From the NCBI RefSeq assembly GCF_021191705.1, contig NZ_JAIWPU010000017.1, positions 1 through 64,000 of the forward strand: a stretch of 64,000 nt of DNA. Reading direction: 5' to 3'. Positions 42,273 through 51,735 of this stretch are shown piece by piece; position 1 is the first letter of the stretch; the number at the start of each line of letters is the position of its first letter. The notes under the pieces were generated by a model. That model was not told the DNA's origin, did no database searches, and saw nothing but the letters and a program-made list of their open reading frames with translations. The stretch is from Proluteimonas flavola (lineage in GTDB: Bacteria > Pseudomonadota > Gammaproteobacteria > Xanthomonadales > Xanthomonadaceae). A program made the translations under genes and the position numbers.

Positions 42273-42314
42273 TGTGGGAGCGCGCTCGCGCGCGATGAAG
42301 CGTTCCCGGTGAAG
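42273..42314 (+). repeat. single REP-like copy
   Basis: TGTGGGAGCGCGCTCGCGCG differs at one position from the arm of the inverted repeat at 23494, and the next bases (GATGAAG...CCGGTGA) also resemble the spacer of that element. Only one orientation is present here, between a terminator and the immunity gene, suggesting a half-element of the same repeat family. Confidence 0.75.
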
Positions 42315-42353
42315 CCGTCGTGGCCATGGGCCGCTCTCCTGCACGCCGGTGGA

Positions 42354-42656
42354 TCAATCGGCGCTGCGGCCTTCGCCCAGATCCTGCGCCAGCCGCTGCA
42401 GCCAGCCACGCCAGGTGGCGCCATCGCGCGTCGGGTCGTACTCGCTGCCCAGCGCGGCGATCCGCTCGCCCAGCGCGTCCTCGTCGAGTCCCTCGCCGAG
42501 CAGCGCCTCGGCCTCGGCGCGCGCGCGCGACACCTGTTCCGGCGATTCGCCGTCACGGTAACAGGCGACCACCGCGTCGGGCGTGTCGTGCTCCATCGCC
42601 CAGTCCTGGTGGAAGTAGGCGGCGAAGAAGTTTTCCAGCGTCGGATATGCGTGCAT
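42354..42656 (-). CDS. contact-dependent-inhibition immunity protein (CdiI_2-like)
   Basis: A 100-residue acidic protein (about 24 Asp/Glu). The start MHAYPTLENFFAAYFHQDWAME and the later TWRGWLQRLAQDLG resemble CdiI-type immunity proteins of contact-dependent inhibition systems. It follows the toxin gene by 16 bp on the same strand, the expected toxin-then-immunity order. A high net negative charge suits binding an RNA-cleaving toxin. Family recognition is from the N-terminal motif, without a search. Confidence 0.8.
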   Translation of the reverse strand: MHAYPTLENFFAAYFHQDWAMEHDTPDAVVACYRDGESPEQVSRARAEAEALLGEGLDEDALGERIAALGSEYDPTRDGATWRGWLQRLAQDLGEGRSAD

Positions 42657-42672
42657 CAGGCCAGAAACTCGG

Positions 42673-43437
42673 TCAGGGCTTGTTGGGATAGCCGGTCACG
42701 ATTCTATAGCCGATGTCGAGCTGGTTCGAACGCTCCAGCACCAGCCGGACCGAGAACACGTCGATTGCGCTGGTGTCGCCGCGAGCGACCGAAATGCCGG
42801 TGCTGGCGTCGAAGGTGGTGTCGATGACCAGACGGTTGCCGCCGCTGCCAGCGGCCCAGGCGTCCACCCGCGACTGGTGGTCGGCAATGGTCGCGGAGAC
42901 GAAGTGCTCGGCTTCCGGCAGGTCGCGGAAGCTGGACGCGGCGCTGATGTTGTCGCGGCTCACGCGGTCGAGCAGCCATTGCTCGCTCTTGCCGACATGT
43001 CGTTCGATCAGGTGGCCGCCGACGTCCTCGTGGGCCTCGAGCCCGCCGCCGGGCACTTCGGCTGCGCCGTCGGGACCGCCCGGCGTCTCGACGCTGTCGA
43101 GATAGGTGTCGATCCGCCCGATGGACGCTTCCAACGCATCGCGTTCGACCCGTGAGAGGGCGTGCGACGGCAGCGCCGACAGCGCGTCGCGGATGTCCCC
43201 GAGCAATGGCGCGAATTCGTCTGCGAACACCGGGCTGCGCTCTGCCTGCGTGACGGCATCACCGGTTTCGGACAGGAAACCGGTCAGTTCGCCGGCATCG
43301 AGTCTGGTTTCGATGTGGCTGTCGATGGCATCGCGGCATATCGCGCCATCGGTTGCACTGTTCCAGGCCTGCGCGCCCGCGCCTGCCCATGTGCTCGGCG
43401 GCTGGTCGGGCTGTGTGGCGGTCACGTCCATCGGCAT
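42673..43437 (-). CDS. RNase A-like toxin (CDI-type), stand-alone
   Basis: A 254-residue protein. Residues about 1-125 are a polar helical region without signal peptide or known domain. Residues about 135-254 match the bacterial RNase A-like CdiA C-terminal domain: GGHLIERHVGKSEQWLLDRV, then ISAASSFRD, and the end GYRIVTGYPNKP. H147, R158, T248 and Y250 have spacings +11, +101 and +103, identical to the catalytic set I recall for the Yersinia CDI toxin (H175, R186, T276, Y278). AGGA lies five bases before the ATG at 43437. It lacks the huge haemagglutinin carrier, so delivery must differ from a normal CdiA. Confidence 0.85.
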   Translation of the reverse strand: MPMDVTATQPDQPPSTWAGAGAQAWNSATDGAICRDAIDSHIETRLDAGELTGFLSETGDAVTQAERSPVFADEFAPLLGDIRDALSALPSHALSRVERDALEASIGRIDTYLDSVETPGGPDGAAEVPGGGLEAHEDVGGHLIERHVGKSEQWLLDRVSRDNISAASSFRDLPEAEHFVSATIADHQSRVDAWAAGSGGNRLVIDTTFDASTGISVARGDTSAIDVFSVRLVLERSNQLDIGYRIVTGYPNKP

Positions 43438-43445
43438 TGAAGTCC

Positions 43446-43465
43446 TGTCATGGAAACACATGACA
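43446..43465. promoter_or_regulatory. perfect dyad upstream of the toxin gene
   Basis: TGTCATG-GAAACA-CATGACA, perfect 7-bp arms, 8 bp from the toxin start and within the region where its Shine-Dalgarno and upstream promoter lie. A dimeric regulator could bind here. The divergently encoded wHTH protein is one candidate. Confidence 0.55.
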
Positions 43466-43620
43466 CTAAGGCGCCGCGGGCCTGCCGGCAGCCTGGGGCA
43501 GACCCGGGGCGGTGCCCGAACCATGACCTGCGGCCCGCGCGCCATGCGGAATCTGGCGTCAGGCTGCACGTCATTCAGCCTGCCTTGGCTACCCTCCCTC
43601 GCCTGCCTGCTGGTGTTCCG

Positions 43621-45948
43621 ATGTCCGATCCGATGTCTACCGACGTGCTGGCGCCCCTGCGTCTTCGCGTGGGCGACGGCGTCGTCGATCTTGCGACGCG
43701 CGAGATCCTCATGCCCGATGCGCGCGGATCCCGTCGCGTCACGCCGAAGGCGATCGGCGTGCTGCGGATGCTGGCGCGCGTGCCCGGCGCGGTGGTCGGA
43801 CGCAACGAACTGTTGGCCGAAGTCTGGCCCGATACGCTGCCGACCGACGATGTCCTCACCCAGGCGATCACCCAGTTGCGCAAGGCGTTCGGCGCCGGCG
43901 TCGGCGGTGCGGAGGCCGGCAAGCGATACATCGAGACGATCGCGAAAGGCGGCTATCGCCTGACCGTGCCCGTCGAGGTACTGGCGTCCGACCCTGCGCC
44001 GGGCATGGGCGTTGCCACAGCGAGAACGACCGATCCCGCACTCGATGCTGCTGCGTTGCAGGAACTCGTGGCAGCGGCGCCGGCGGCCGGGCCGCGGCAT
44101 TTCACGTTGCGGCGCGGAGTCTGGCTGCTCGCCCTCGCCGTGCTGGCGCTGGTCGCGCTGGTCGCAGGCGGGCTCTGGGTGACCATCGAGTCGGCGCGTC
44201 TCTCGGGTGATGCGGTTGTGGCTGCCCCGGGGCCTGCGCCGGTCAGCCGGCCCTATCGCCTCATCACCGGCGCGACCGGCTTCGCATTGTCGCCTTCGCT
44301 GTCGCCCGATGCATCGATGGTGGCCTACTCCGCATCGGGCACAGGCGAGGCCACGCAGCAGTCGGCGATCCTCGTGCAGACGACCTCGAGCGCGGCGCCG
44401 CGCGCGCTGTCGCATCCCCCATCGGGCGCACGCGATGATCTGCCGGCCTGGTCGCCCGATGGTCGCGAGATCGCGTTCGCGCGATGGGAGGTCGACGGCG
44501 CGTGTCGCATGCTGCTGGTATCCGCCAATGGTGTGGGCGACGAACGGGAAATCGCGCGCTGCGACGGCAGCGACCTGTTGAGCTTCGACTGGCTGCCTGA
44601 CGGCACCGGCCTGCTGTTCGGCACGATGACAGGCGCAGGGGACGCGGGGCGTCTTCGCATTCTCGATCCGGTGGCCGGACGGTGGCGCAAACTCGACTAC
44701 GCGGGCGCGCCGGGCGATATCGATTTCGCGCCACGGGTATCGCCCGATGGCCGGTGGATCGGATTCATCCGCAACCCGCAGATGGGCGACTTGTGGCGGG
44801 TGCCGGTCGAGGGCGGCGCGCCGCAGCAGGTGACCCGCCTGGGCGCCGAGCTCCGCGGTTGGACCTGGGCGCCGGATGGCCAGGCGATGGTGTTCGGCCT
44901 GCGTGTCGACAGCGAGGCGCGCCTCTATCGCGCCGATGTCGACAGTGGCGCCATCGTCGATCTCGGCATCGACGATGCACAGATGCCTTCGATCTCGGCG
45001 AGCACCGGCATGATGGCCTTCGTGCATCGGCAGCCCCAGTTCGGCATCTACCGCGTGGACACGGCGAGTGGCGAGTGGCATCAGCTGTTCACCTCGTCCG
45101 GTCGCGACGCCCAGCCGACGCTCGCGCCGGACGGGGAGCAGATGGTGTTCACGTCCGATCGGGCCGGACGCTTCGAACTGTGGTGGGCGCGGCTCGGTGC
45201 GCCCGAATCGTTGCGGCCCATCGAGGGGGTCCGGCCGGACACGCGGCAGGCACCGGCCTGGTCGGCAGATTCGAGCCGCTTCCTGGTGACCGCGCTCGAT
45301 GCCGCCAATTCGCCGGTGATTCTCGAGGTCCAGCCCACGAGCGGACGTATCGCGCGGCTCGATGTGCCGGGCGATCGCCCGGCGCAAGCGGTGTATGGCC
45401 CCGGCAACACGGTGTTCGTCCTCGAAGAAGGCGGTGCGGACGGCGGCACCTCGCTGGTCGCCTATGACCGCGCGACATGGCAGCCCCAGGGGCATATCGA
45501 TGGCGTGTCACAGGTCCGGTTCGACGCGGCGCGCGGCCGGGTGCTCTACACCCGGCTCGATGCCAATGGACTATGGGCGGCGGCGCCATCGCTGGACGCA
45601 GGCGGGATCATCCGCCTGAGCGAGACCATGCCGTCGCGCTGGCGTTATCGAAGCTGGTCGCTGGCGGGGGATGGACGCCTTGCCTACCTCGACGCGACGC
45701 CGGCCTGCTGGGCGCGGTTGTCCAGATACCGGATCGAAACCCACGGTCTGGCCGCCGATGGCGACGAATGCATCGACCCCGTCACGCGGAGTGCGACCAA
45801 CGGATTCTCGTTCGATGGCAGTGCCTCCTATGTCTCTCTGGCCTCCGAAGACGGGAGCGACATCGGCTTCATGCCGGTGCCCCAAGCACGTCACGCGCCG
45901 ACCGGAATATTCAAGTGGCTGATATCGTTGAGGAAAATGATTTCGTAA
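43621..45948 (+). CDS. CadC-like membrane regulator with WD40/PD40-type propeller
   Basis: A 775-residue one-component regulator. Residues 1-118 are an OmpR-type winged helix (TPKAIGVLRMLARVPGAVVGRNELLAEVWPD, then KRYIETIAKGGYRL). One transmembrane helix spans about 166-188. The remaining ~580 residues are a periplasmic TolB/WD40-like propeller with repeats of the type PAWSPDGREIAFAR, FAPRVSPDGRWIGF, WTWAPDGQAMVFG and LAPDGEQMVFTSD. The DNA-binding domain is cytoplasmic and the propeller would sense an envelope signal. It is divergent from the toxin gene and upstream of an AraC regulator and a TonB receptor. Targets are unknown. No strong ribosome-binding site at the chosen ATG. Confidence 0.85.
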   Translation: MSDPMSTDVLAPLRLRVGDGVVDLATREILMPDARGSRRVTPKAIGVLRMLARVPGAVVGRNELLAEVWPDTLPTDDVLTQAITQLRKAFGAGVGGAEAGKRYIETIAKGGYRLTVPVEVLASDPAPGMGVATARTTDPALDAAALQELVAAAPAAGPRHFTLRRGVWLLALAVLALVALVAGGLWVTIESARLSGDAVVAAPGPAPVSRPYRLITGATGFALSPSLSPDASMVAYSASGTGEATQQSAILVQTTSSAAPRALSHPPSGARDDLPAWSPDGREIAFARWEVDGACRMLLVSANGVGDEREIARCDGSDLLSFDWLPDGTGLLFGTMTGAGDAGRLRILDPVAGRWRKLDYAGAPGDIDFAPRVSPDGRWIGFIRNPQMGDLWRVPVEGGAPQQVTRLGAELRGWTWAPDGQAMVFGLRVDSEARLYRADVDSGAIVDLGIDDAQMPSISASTGMMAFVHRQPQFGIYRVDTASGEWHQLFTSSGRDAQPTLAPDGEQMVFTSDRAGRFELWWARLGAPESLRPIEGVRPDTRQAPAWSADSSRFLVTALDAANSPVILEVQPTSGRIARLDVPGDRPAQAVYGPGNTVFVLEEGGADGGTSLVAYDRATWQPQGHIDGVSQVRFDAARGRVLYTRLDANGLWAAAPSLDAGGIIRLSETMPSRWRYRSWSLAGDGRLAYLDATPACWARLSRYRIETHGLAADGDECIDPVTRSATNGFSFDGSASYVSLASEDGSDIGFMPVPQARHAPTGIFKWLISLRKMIS

Positions 45949-46059
45949 GTCTTTCGGAACCGTCTTCGCCTCGATTTCGGCAAACTCTAGTGCCCATTTC
46001 GGGCAATGCATGCGCAGACCCGGCAAAACGGTCGCCTTCAAAGCGAACAGGGTGCCGGG

Positions 46060-46929
46060 ATGTCGAATTGTCTATGGGCCGTGCGTGGCCAGATGCTTGG
46101 GTTCGAGACGCTCGAGCGCGCCGCACAATGCATCGGTACGGCACGCCTCGGTAACGTGCAGGTTTCGGCACCGGCCTTCAATCTCTGGATCCAGGTGCGC
46201 GGCGACGGCTGGATCGAATCACGCGAAGGCCGTTTCCGCATGCGTCGCGGCGACTGGATGGCATTCGAGAAGGAGTCGACGCCGCTGGTGCAGAGCGGAC
46301 CGCATGGTCTCTGCGTCGGCATCGCGCTGGACGCGCGTGCGCTCGAATCCCTGCAGGCGCTGAACGACGGCAGCCTCTACGCGGGCCGCGGCCGCCTGCC
46401 GAGCCGCGAACTGCGCACGCTGCTGCGCCTTTGGCGCGAGGCGGCGCATACGGCAGGCGACGCGTTGTCGGTACGCCCCTTGCTGCTGCAGCTCGCGCAT
46501 GTGCAACGCGATCTCGCCGCGCGCGTGCGCCGGTGTCCGGGCCGCTCGCGCAGCCGCAAGCGGCAGGTCTTCGGTCGCATGCAACGCGCACGCCTGTATC
46601 TGGAGGGCAACGCGGACCGTGTGGTGCGGATCAGCGAACTCGCCGACCTCACCAGCTTCTCCAGCTGGTACTTCTCCAAGGCCTTCCATGCCCTGTACGA
46701 CGAGAGCCCGCAGGCGCTTTCGGTTCGTCTTCGACTGGAGAGGGCGGCGCAGTTGCTGGACACCACTTCGATGATGGTGGGCGAAGTGGCGGCCGCGAGC
46801 GGTTTCGACAACTGTTGCAGCTTCGCGCGCGCGTTCAAGAATCATCACGGCGTGCCGGCGAGTCGCTATCGCAGCAGTGTGCGCCGCGCGCAGGCCGACA
46901 AAGCCAACGAAATGCACGCATCCGCTTAA
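46060..46929 (+). CDS. AraC-family transcriptional regulator
   Basis: A 289-residue regulator. An N-terminal cupin-like half (residues about 20-110) precedes two helix-turn-helix units near residues 195-285: VVRISELADLTSFSSWYFSKAFHALYDESPQ and MVGEVAAASGFDNCCSFARAFKNHHGVPASRYR. The frame is open to 46006, but the second Met gives a normal AraC length. It lies 164 bp upstream of the TonB receptor in the same orientation and probably controls it. The ligand is unknown. Confidence 0.88.
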   Translation: MSNCLWAVRGQMLGFETLERAAQCIGTARLGNVQVSAPAFNLWIQVRGDGWIESREGRFRMRRGDWMAFEKESTPLVQSGPHGLCVGIALDARALESLQALNDGSLYAGRGRLPSRELRTLLRLWREAAHTAGDALSVRPLLLQLAHVQRDLAARVRRCPGRSRSRKRQVFGRMQRARLYLEGNADRVVRISELADLTSFSSWYFSKAFHALYDESPQALSVRLRLERAAQLLDTTSMMVGEVAAASGFDNCCSFARAFKNHHGVPASRYRSSVRRAQADKANEMHASA

Positions 46930-46961
46930 CATGACGATGTGACGGATGTCGCGGCAGCGCG

Positions 46962-46984
46962 GCGCGCCTCACCGAGGCGCCTGA
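46962..46984 (+). terminator. weak hairpin after the AraC gene
   Basis: GGCGCGCCTC, a 3-base loop, then GAGGCGCC forms a partly paired stem about 35 bp after the AraC stop. No T-tract. It could mark the AraC transcript end before the receptor promoter. Confidence 0.35.
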
Positions 46985-47093
46985 TTCGGCAAAGACAGCG
47001 ACTGGTACCGGCAAGGCGGTGTGGGTCGTTCCAGACGTAACGTGCAATGGCGTCTTAACGCGTCAGTAACGCACACACTCTGGAGAGAGAATT

Positions 47094-50024
47094 TTGAAGA
47101 ACCTTCGCACTCCCGCACTGCGGAAGGGCCTGCTGCCGGCCGCGATCCTCGCCGCCTTCGCTCCGGCGGTCACGTTCGCGCAGGAGCAGTCCGCGAGCGG
47201 TACCACCGAACTCGACCGTATCCAGGTCACGGGCTCGCGCATCCGTTCGGTCGAGACCGAAACGGCGCAGCCTGTTTTCATCATGAACCGCGCGCAGATC
47301 GAAGAGCAGGGCTTCCAGTCCGTCGCCGACATCCTGCAGAACATCTCCGCAGCCGGCAGCCCGTCGTTCAGCCGCTCCTCCGTGCTTGCATCGAACGAGA
47401 GCGCCGGTGGTTCCTACATCGATCTGCGCAACCTCGGTCCGAGCCGCACGCTGATCCTGCTCGACGGCAAGCGTCTGGGCGTGAACGCCGAGGGTCTGCA
47501 GGACGTCGCATCGATCCCGTCCTCGATCGTCGAGCGCCTCGAGATCCTCAAGGACGGTGCATCCACGATCTACGGTTCGGACGCCGTTGCCGGCGTGGTC
47601 AACATCATCACGCGCAAGAACTTCGACGGCGCCGAAGCCAACGGCTACTTCGGCCAGAACACGCAGGGCGATGGCGCGATCACCACGGGTGACTTCACCA
47701 TCGGCTCGACCGGCGAGCGCAGTTCGTTGCTGTTCAGCGCACAGTACTCGAAGGAAGATCCGGTCTGGGCGAAGGATCGTGAGTACAGCCGTTACGGCAA
47801 CGGCCCCTATCATCCGCTGGCCGGTCGCAGCGTGGTGAGTCAGTGGGGCACGATCAGCAATGGTCCCGCCTATCAGATCGGCACGAATGCCGATGGCACG
47901 CCGATCCTCTCGCGCAACTACACACTCGATCGCGGCGGCAACCCGCTGGATTTCGGCGACTACCACCGAACGGTCAATCCGGATGATTACGCCAACTCCA
48001 ACGAGCAGATGATGCTCAAGAGCGGTATGGAGCGTCGCTCGGTCTATGTGCAGGGTAGATTCGACGTCACCGACAATGTGTCGTTCGTTTCCGACGCGCT
48101 GTACAACAACCGCGAAACCGAAGTGCAGGTCGCGGGCTATCCGTTCCAGAGTGCTGCCTGGGGCACTCCGCTCAGCGTCGACAGCTACTTCAACCCGCTG
48201 GGCAACCAGCACGGGTATGCGACGCCCCAGACGACCCAGTTCTTCCGTCGTGGCTGGGAAGTGCCGCGCGTCACCACCAACAGTCTGACGACCTATCGCT
48301 TCTCGGCTGCGTTCGAGGGCGCATTCGAAGTGGGCGAGCGCTTCTTCGACTGGAACGTGGGCTACATGTACAACAAGAATGAGGGCTCGAAGGTCGGCTA
48401 CGGCGACTTCAACCTCATCAATACCGAGCAGGCGCTGGGCCCCTCGTTCCTCAACGCCGATGGTGTAGTGCAATGCGGCACGGCTGCGAACCCGATCGCG
48501 CTGGGCACCAGTCCCGGCCAGTGCACGCCGTGGAATCCGCTGGCGAACTTCGGCGCCGGTGATGCGAACGGCCTGTCCGCCCAAGATGTCCAGAGCTACC
48601 TGTTCGCGCGCAACCAGTCGCTTTCGGAGTCGGAGACGCAAGTGTTCTCGGCTGATATCTCCGGTTCGATCGTGGAGCTGCCGGCCGGCCCCCTGGGCTT
48701 CGCCGCTGGCGTCGAACATCGCAAGGAGTCGGCGCTGTATTCGCCGGACGCCATGATGCAGAACGGCACCACGACCTCGAACGCAGCCGGTCTGACCCAG
48801 GGCCAGTACAGCCTGGACGAGGTCTATGCCGAGTTCAATGTGCCGCTGCTGCGGGATCTGCCGGGTGCGCAGGAACTGACGATCAATGTCGCGGGCCGCT
48901 ATTCGGATTACGACACCTTCGGTGACACGACCAACCTCAAGGGCGGCTTCACCTGGAGGCCGATCGAGCAACTGCTGGTCCGTGGTAACTACGGTGAAGG
49001 CTTCCGCGCGCCGGTGATCGGCGATCTGTACGGTGGCCTGGCAGGCACCTACACCTACTACACCGATCCCTGCGACACGCTGTTCGGCAACCGTCTCAGC
49101 AATGCCGGTACGGCTGCGCGCTGCGATGCCGATCTGGCGAATGCGGCGACGTACCGCCAGGTCCGCCAGGGCGGCGGCCTCGCGGAGACGCCGAATTCGC
49201 AGTCCAACGCGATGTTCATGACGGGCGCGAATCCCGATCTGTTGCCGGAAACCACGGTCACCAAGACCCTGGGTCTGGTGTACAGCCCGAACTTCGTCGA
49301 CGGCCTGGACATCTCGCTCGACTGGTGGAATATCCGCATCGAAAACTCGATCCGGAACGATGCGCTCACGCTGATCCTCGACGACTGCTACCAGCGCGGC
49401 ATCGCGTCGCGTTGCGATTTCTTCACCCGCGATGCGACCACCGGTGAAATCGTCGATGCGCAGTGGGGCATGCTCAACTCCGGCTGGCTGGAGACCGAGG
49501 GTTACGACCTGGCCGTCAACTACCGGCTGCGCGAAACCGCATACGGCGATTTCGGCGTGAACTGGCAGACCACCTACACCTCGTTCCTCAACGAGCAGGT
49601 CGACGACACCGGCGAGAACCCGACACAGGTGTACACCGGCTTCGGCGGCAACTTCCGCATCCGCTCGAACCTGCAGCTGACGTGGGACTACGGCGATTTC
49701 GGTGCGACCTGGGGCATGCGCTACTTCTCCAGCATCAAGGAGAACTGCGCGTACGACCAGACAGGTGGTCCCGAGTGCAGCCTGCCGAACCACATCGCCC
49801 CCGACACCGGTGCGCAGCCTCTCAACCAGACGGGATCGAACACGTTCAACGACGTGCAGGTCCGCTACCGGGCGCCATGGAATGCAACCATCTCGCTGGG
49901 TGCCAACAACGTGTTCGACCGCCAGGGGCAGGTGCTGTACTCGCAGCCGAACAGCCAGTACTCGTACTACGGCGGTTTCGACATCGGCCGCATGGTCTAC
50001 ATGAAGTACCAGCAGCGCTTCTGA
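47094..50024 (+). CDS. TonB-dependent outer-membrane receptor with TTG start
   Basis: A 976-residue TonB-dependent receptor. Signal peptide [18 protein letters not shown]; plug segment [23 protein letters not shown]; conserved [13 protein letters not shown] and [24 protein letters not shown]; barrel ending in YMKYQQRF, with a terminal Phe. This long type in the family often takes up plant- or polymer-derived oligomers, but the ligand is not shown here. The start codon is TTG, preceded by GGAGAG eight bases upstream. No ATG or GTG in this frame comes earlier than the signal peptide. Likely controlled by the AraC protein upstream. Confidence 0.9.
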   Translation: MKNLRTPALRKGLLPAAILAAFAPAVTFAQEQSASGTTELDRIQVTGSRIRSVETETAQPVFIMNRAQIEEQGFQSVADILQNISAAGSPSFSRSSVLASNESAGGSYIDLRNLGPSRTLILLDGKRLGVNAEGLQDVASIPSSIVERLEILKDGASTIYGSDAVAGVVNIITRKNFDGAEANGYFGQNTQGDGAITTGDFTIGSTGERSSLLFSAQYSKEDPVWAKDREYSRYGNGPYHPLAGRSVVSQWGTISNGPAYQIGTNADGTPILSRNYTLDRGGNPLDFGDYHRTVNPDDYANSNEQMMLKSGMERRSVYVQGRFDVTDNVSFVSDALYNNRETEVQVAGYPFQSAAWGTPLSVDSYFNPLGNQHGYATPQTTQFFRRGWEVPRVTTNSLTTYRFSAAFEGAFEVGERFFDWNVGYMYNKNEGSKVGYGDFNLINTEQALGPSFLNADGVVQCGTAANPIALGTSPGQCTPWNPLANFGAGDANGLSAQDVQSYLFARNQSLSESETQVFSADISGSIVELPAGPLGFAAGVEHRKESALYSPDAMMQNGTTTSNAAGLTQGQYSLDEVYAEFNVPLLRDLPGAQELTINVAGRYSDYDTFGDTTNLKGGFTWRPIEQLLVRGNYGEGFRAPVIGDLYGGLAGTYTYYTDPCDTLFGNRLSNAGTAARCDADLANAATYRQVRQGGGLAETPNSQSNAMFMTGANPDLLPETTVTKTLGLVYSPNFVDGLDISLDWWNIRIENSIRNDALTLILDDCYQRGIASRCDFFTRDATTGEIVDAQWGMLNSGWLETEGYDLAVNYRLRETAYGDFGVNWQTTYTSFLNEQVDDTGENPTQVYTGFGGNFRIRSNLQLTWDYGDFGATWGMRYFSSIKENCAYDQTGGPECSLPNHIAPDTGAQPLNQTGSNTFNDVQVRYRAPWNATISLGANNVFDRQGQVLYSQPNSQYSYYGGFDIGRMVYMKYQQRF

Positions 50025-50048
50025 TCCATCGAAGTCCTGTGTGATCCG

Positions 50049-50076
50049 CTACGGCCCCGAAAGGGGCCGTAGTTTT
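50049..50076 (+). terminator. intrinsic terminator of the TonB receptor
   Basis: CTACGGCCCC-GAAA-GGGGCCGTAG followed by TTTTG. A 10-bp stem with GNRA loop 25 bp after the receptor stop. Confidence 0.9.
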
Positions 50077-50116
50077 GTGTGGCCGGCTACGTTCTGCAGG
50101 CCACGCGCTTCGCCAC

Positions 50117-50143
50117 AAAAAGGCCGCCCGGGGGCGGCCTTTC
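50117..50143. terminator. second bidirectional terminator-like hairpin
   Basis: AAAGGCCGCCC-GG-GGGCGGCCTTT with an A-run before it and TTT after it, 40 bp beyond the previous terminator. It would serve the leftward strand (end of the pyrophosphatase remnant) as well as the rightward one. Confidence 0.8.
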
Positions 50144-50174
50144 GCATGTCCACGTGGCACAGGCCACGCGACAA

Positions 50175-50325
50175 TCAAGCTTCGTTCTTGTAGCGCGCCA
50201 TCGACTCGACGAGCGCGGCCTTCGCCGATGCGGCGTCCTCCAAGCCGTCAATCTTGATCCACTCCCTCTTCTCGGGATCCTTGTCGTGCTCGAAGAAGTG
50301 GCCGATGCGCTCGCGCCAGTGCGTC
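50175..50325 (-). pseudogene. 3' remnant of an inorganic pyrophosphatase gene
   Basis: Translation gives [18 protein letters not shown], then REWIKIDGLEDAASAKAALVESMARYKNEA and a stop. This matches the C-terminal ~45 residues of the intact ppa at 51736 ([18 protein letters not shown] and onward) with many substitutions. The frame stays open upstream to about 50395 but has no ATG/GTG start and none of the catalytic N-terminal part. It is a decayed copy or the residue of a divergent paralogue about 1.4 kb from the intact gene. Confidence 0.75.
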
Positions 50326-50498
50326 GGGCGAATGGGCTGCGGGCGCCGATCGCTGCTCGTGTGGCTGAATGCAATCGTTGCTCCAAAAAGGTGTTACCGG
50401 CCCGGTCCGGCGCAGTACTCGACACGGGACGCGTCAGCGGCTGCGGGCGCGCGTTGCTTCCCGCGCCGGGAAGCAACGTGCGTGTTGTTGCCCCGCCG

Positions 50499-51608
50499 TC
50501 ACGCGGGCTGCGCTTCCTCCAGGCCCCGCAGGCGCTCGGCATGCGCACGCCAGCCCTCGAGCCTGTCGAGGACGCCGGTGCGCTGGAGATAGTCCTCGCG
50601 CACGGGTTCGGCGGCCGCCAGTGCGGTCGCGACGTGGACCGCGCCGGTGATCCAGAAGCTGCGTGTGCCGGCGCGGCCCGGATCGCGCTGGAACGCGACA
50701 GCCTCGATGATCGGCATCGGGAGGCCCCACAAACCGAGCAGATACGCACCGGCTTCGGTATGGCCCGGTGCATCGGCAGGCTGGGTGTCGGCCGGCGCGC
50801 GTTCGTCGCGGATGCCCGGTAGCAGCAGGCCGATGTCGGCCAGCAGCGCGGCAGTGGCGCCGAGTTCGGCGCTGGATTCGGGCAGGATTCGGCGGGCGAG
50901 CTGTGACGCCACCAGTGCGCGCCGCTGCATCGCGGGACGGTCGAGATCGCTGCGCGCCGCGTGCGCAAAGACCTCGCTGGCCAGCACCAGGTCACGCATC
51001 GTCGCCATGCCCAGCCGGGTCACCGCCGAACGCAGGTCGGTGATGGTGCGGCCGGCAGAGAAGTAAGCAGAGTTGCACAACTGCAGCACCTTGGCCGCGA
51101 TCGCGGGATCTCGGGAAATCAACTGCGCGATGTCGTTGGCACTGCTGTCGTCATCGGCTTCAAGCGCGTGCGCGAGTGCCAGATAGGTCTGCGGCGGAGA
51201 CGGCAGCTTCTCGATCTGGCCGATCCGCTCGCGCAGCGTCGGATCGGCCAGCAGTTCGCGCAGTTCCTCGAGGCTGCCGATCGCTTCGAGCAACTGGGCC
51301 TCGTCGACCGGCATCGGCAGGAACCGGTGCGCCAGCGAGAGCACGCGCACCGGAGGCTGGCCACCGATCACTGCGATGCGCGAGGTTTCGGGGCGGAGGG
51401 TGCGGACCTGGCCGAACAGCGTGGCGACCGGCATGTCCGGCAGTGTCGGCGCGACCACGACGACATCTTGTGGCGCATCGGCAATCAGTGACGTGGCGGT
51501 GGCGCCGTCTGCCGCACGCTGGACCCGCCAACTGCCGTCCATGTCGGACACGAGGTCGATGAGATCGGACGGCAGGCTGTCTTCGCCGCCTACGAACAGA
51601 ATACGCAC
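50499..51608 (-). CDS. HDOD-domain signalling protein with receiver-like N-terminus
   Basis: A 369-residue protein. Residues 1-120 look like a response-regulator receiver (VRILFVGGEDSLPSDLIDLVSDMDG..., DVVVVAPTLPDMPVATLF) but the phosphoacceptor Asp is not evident. Residues about 140-330 form an HDOD domain (EKLPSPPQTYLALAHALE, ISRDPAIAAKVLQLCNSAYFSAGRTITDLRSAVTRLG). HDOD proteins link signalling to RNA turnover, motility or competence. GTG start at 51608, preceded by AGGGGA at 8 bp. The long open frame upstream is not coding. Confidence 0.85.
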   Translation of the reverse strand: MRILFVGGEDSLPSDLIDLVSDMDGSWRVQRAADGATATSLIADAPQDVVVVAPTLPDMPVATLFGQVRTLRPETSRIAVIGGQPPVRVLSLAHRFLPMPVDEAQLLEAIGSLEELRELLADPTLRERIGQIEKLPSPPQTYLALAHALEADDDSSANDIAQLISRDPAIAAKVLQLCNSAYFSAGRTITDLRSAVTRLGMATMRDLVLASEVFAHAARSDLDRPAMQRRALVASQLARRILPESSAELGATAALLADIGLLLPGIRDERAPADTQPADAPGHTEAGAYLLGLWGLPMPIIEAVAFQRDPGRAGTRSFWITGAVHVATALAAAEPVREDYLQRTGVLDRLEGWRAHAERLRGLEEAQPA

Positions 51609-51735
51609 GATGAAGATCCCCTGATCGCCGCGGCACACACACGGTGGTGTCGACTCGCGAAGATGGTAGCAACCACGCCGCTCCGGTATGGGCGGCGTGT
51701 CGCAAACTGTGACGGCGGAGACGCCGTCGCGATGC

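Noticed and set aside
42673-43437. Type IV secretion X-Tfe effector
   Set aside because: No XVIPCD-like C-terminal domain is seen. The C-terminus is the RNase A-like toxin itself.
50087-50995. 302-residue minus-strand frame across the HDOD 3' end
   Set aside because: Shadow of the HDOD gene and of the ppa remnant in a different frame. The real homology is in the frame ending at 50175.
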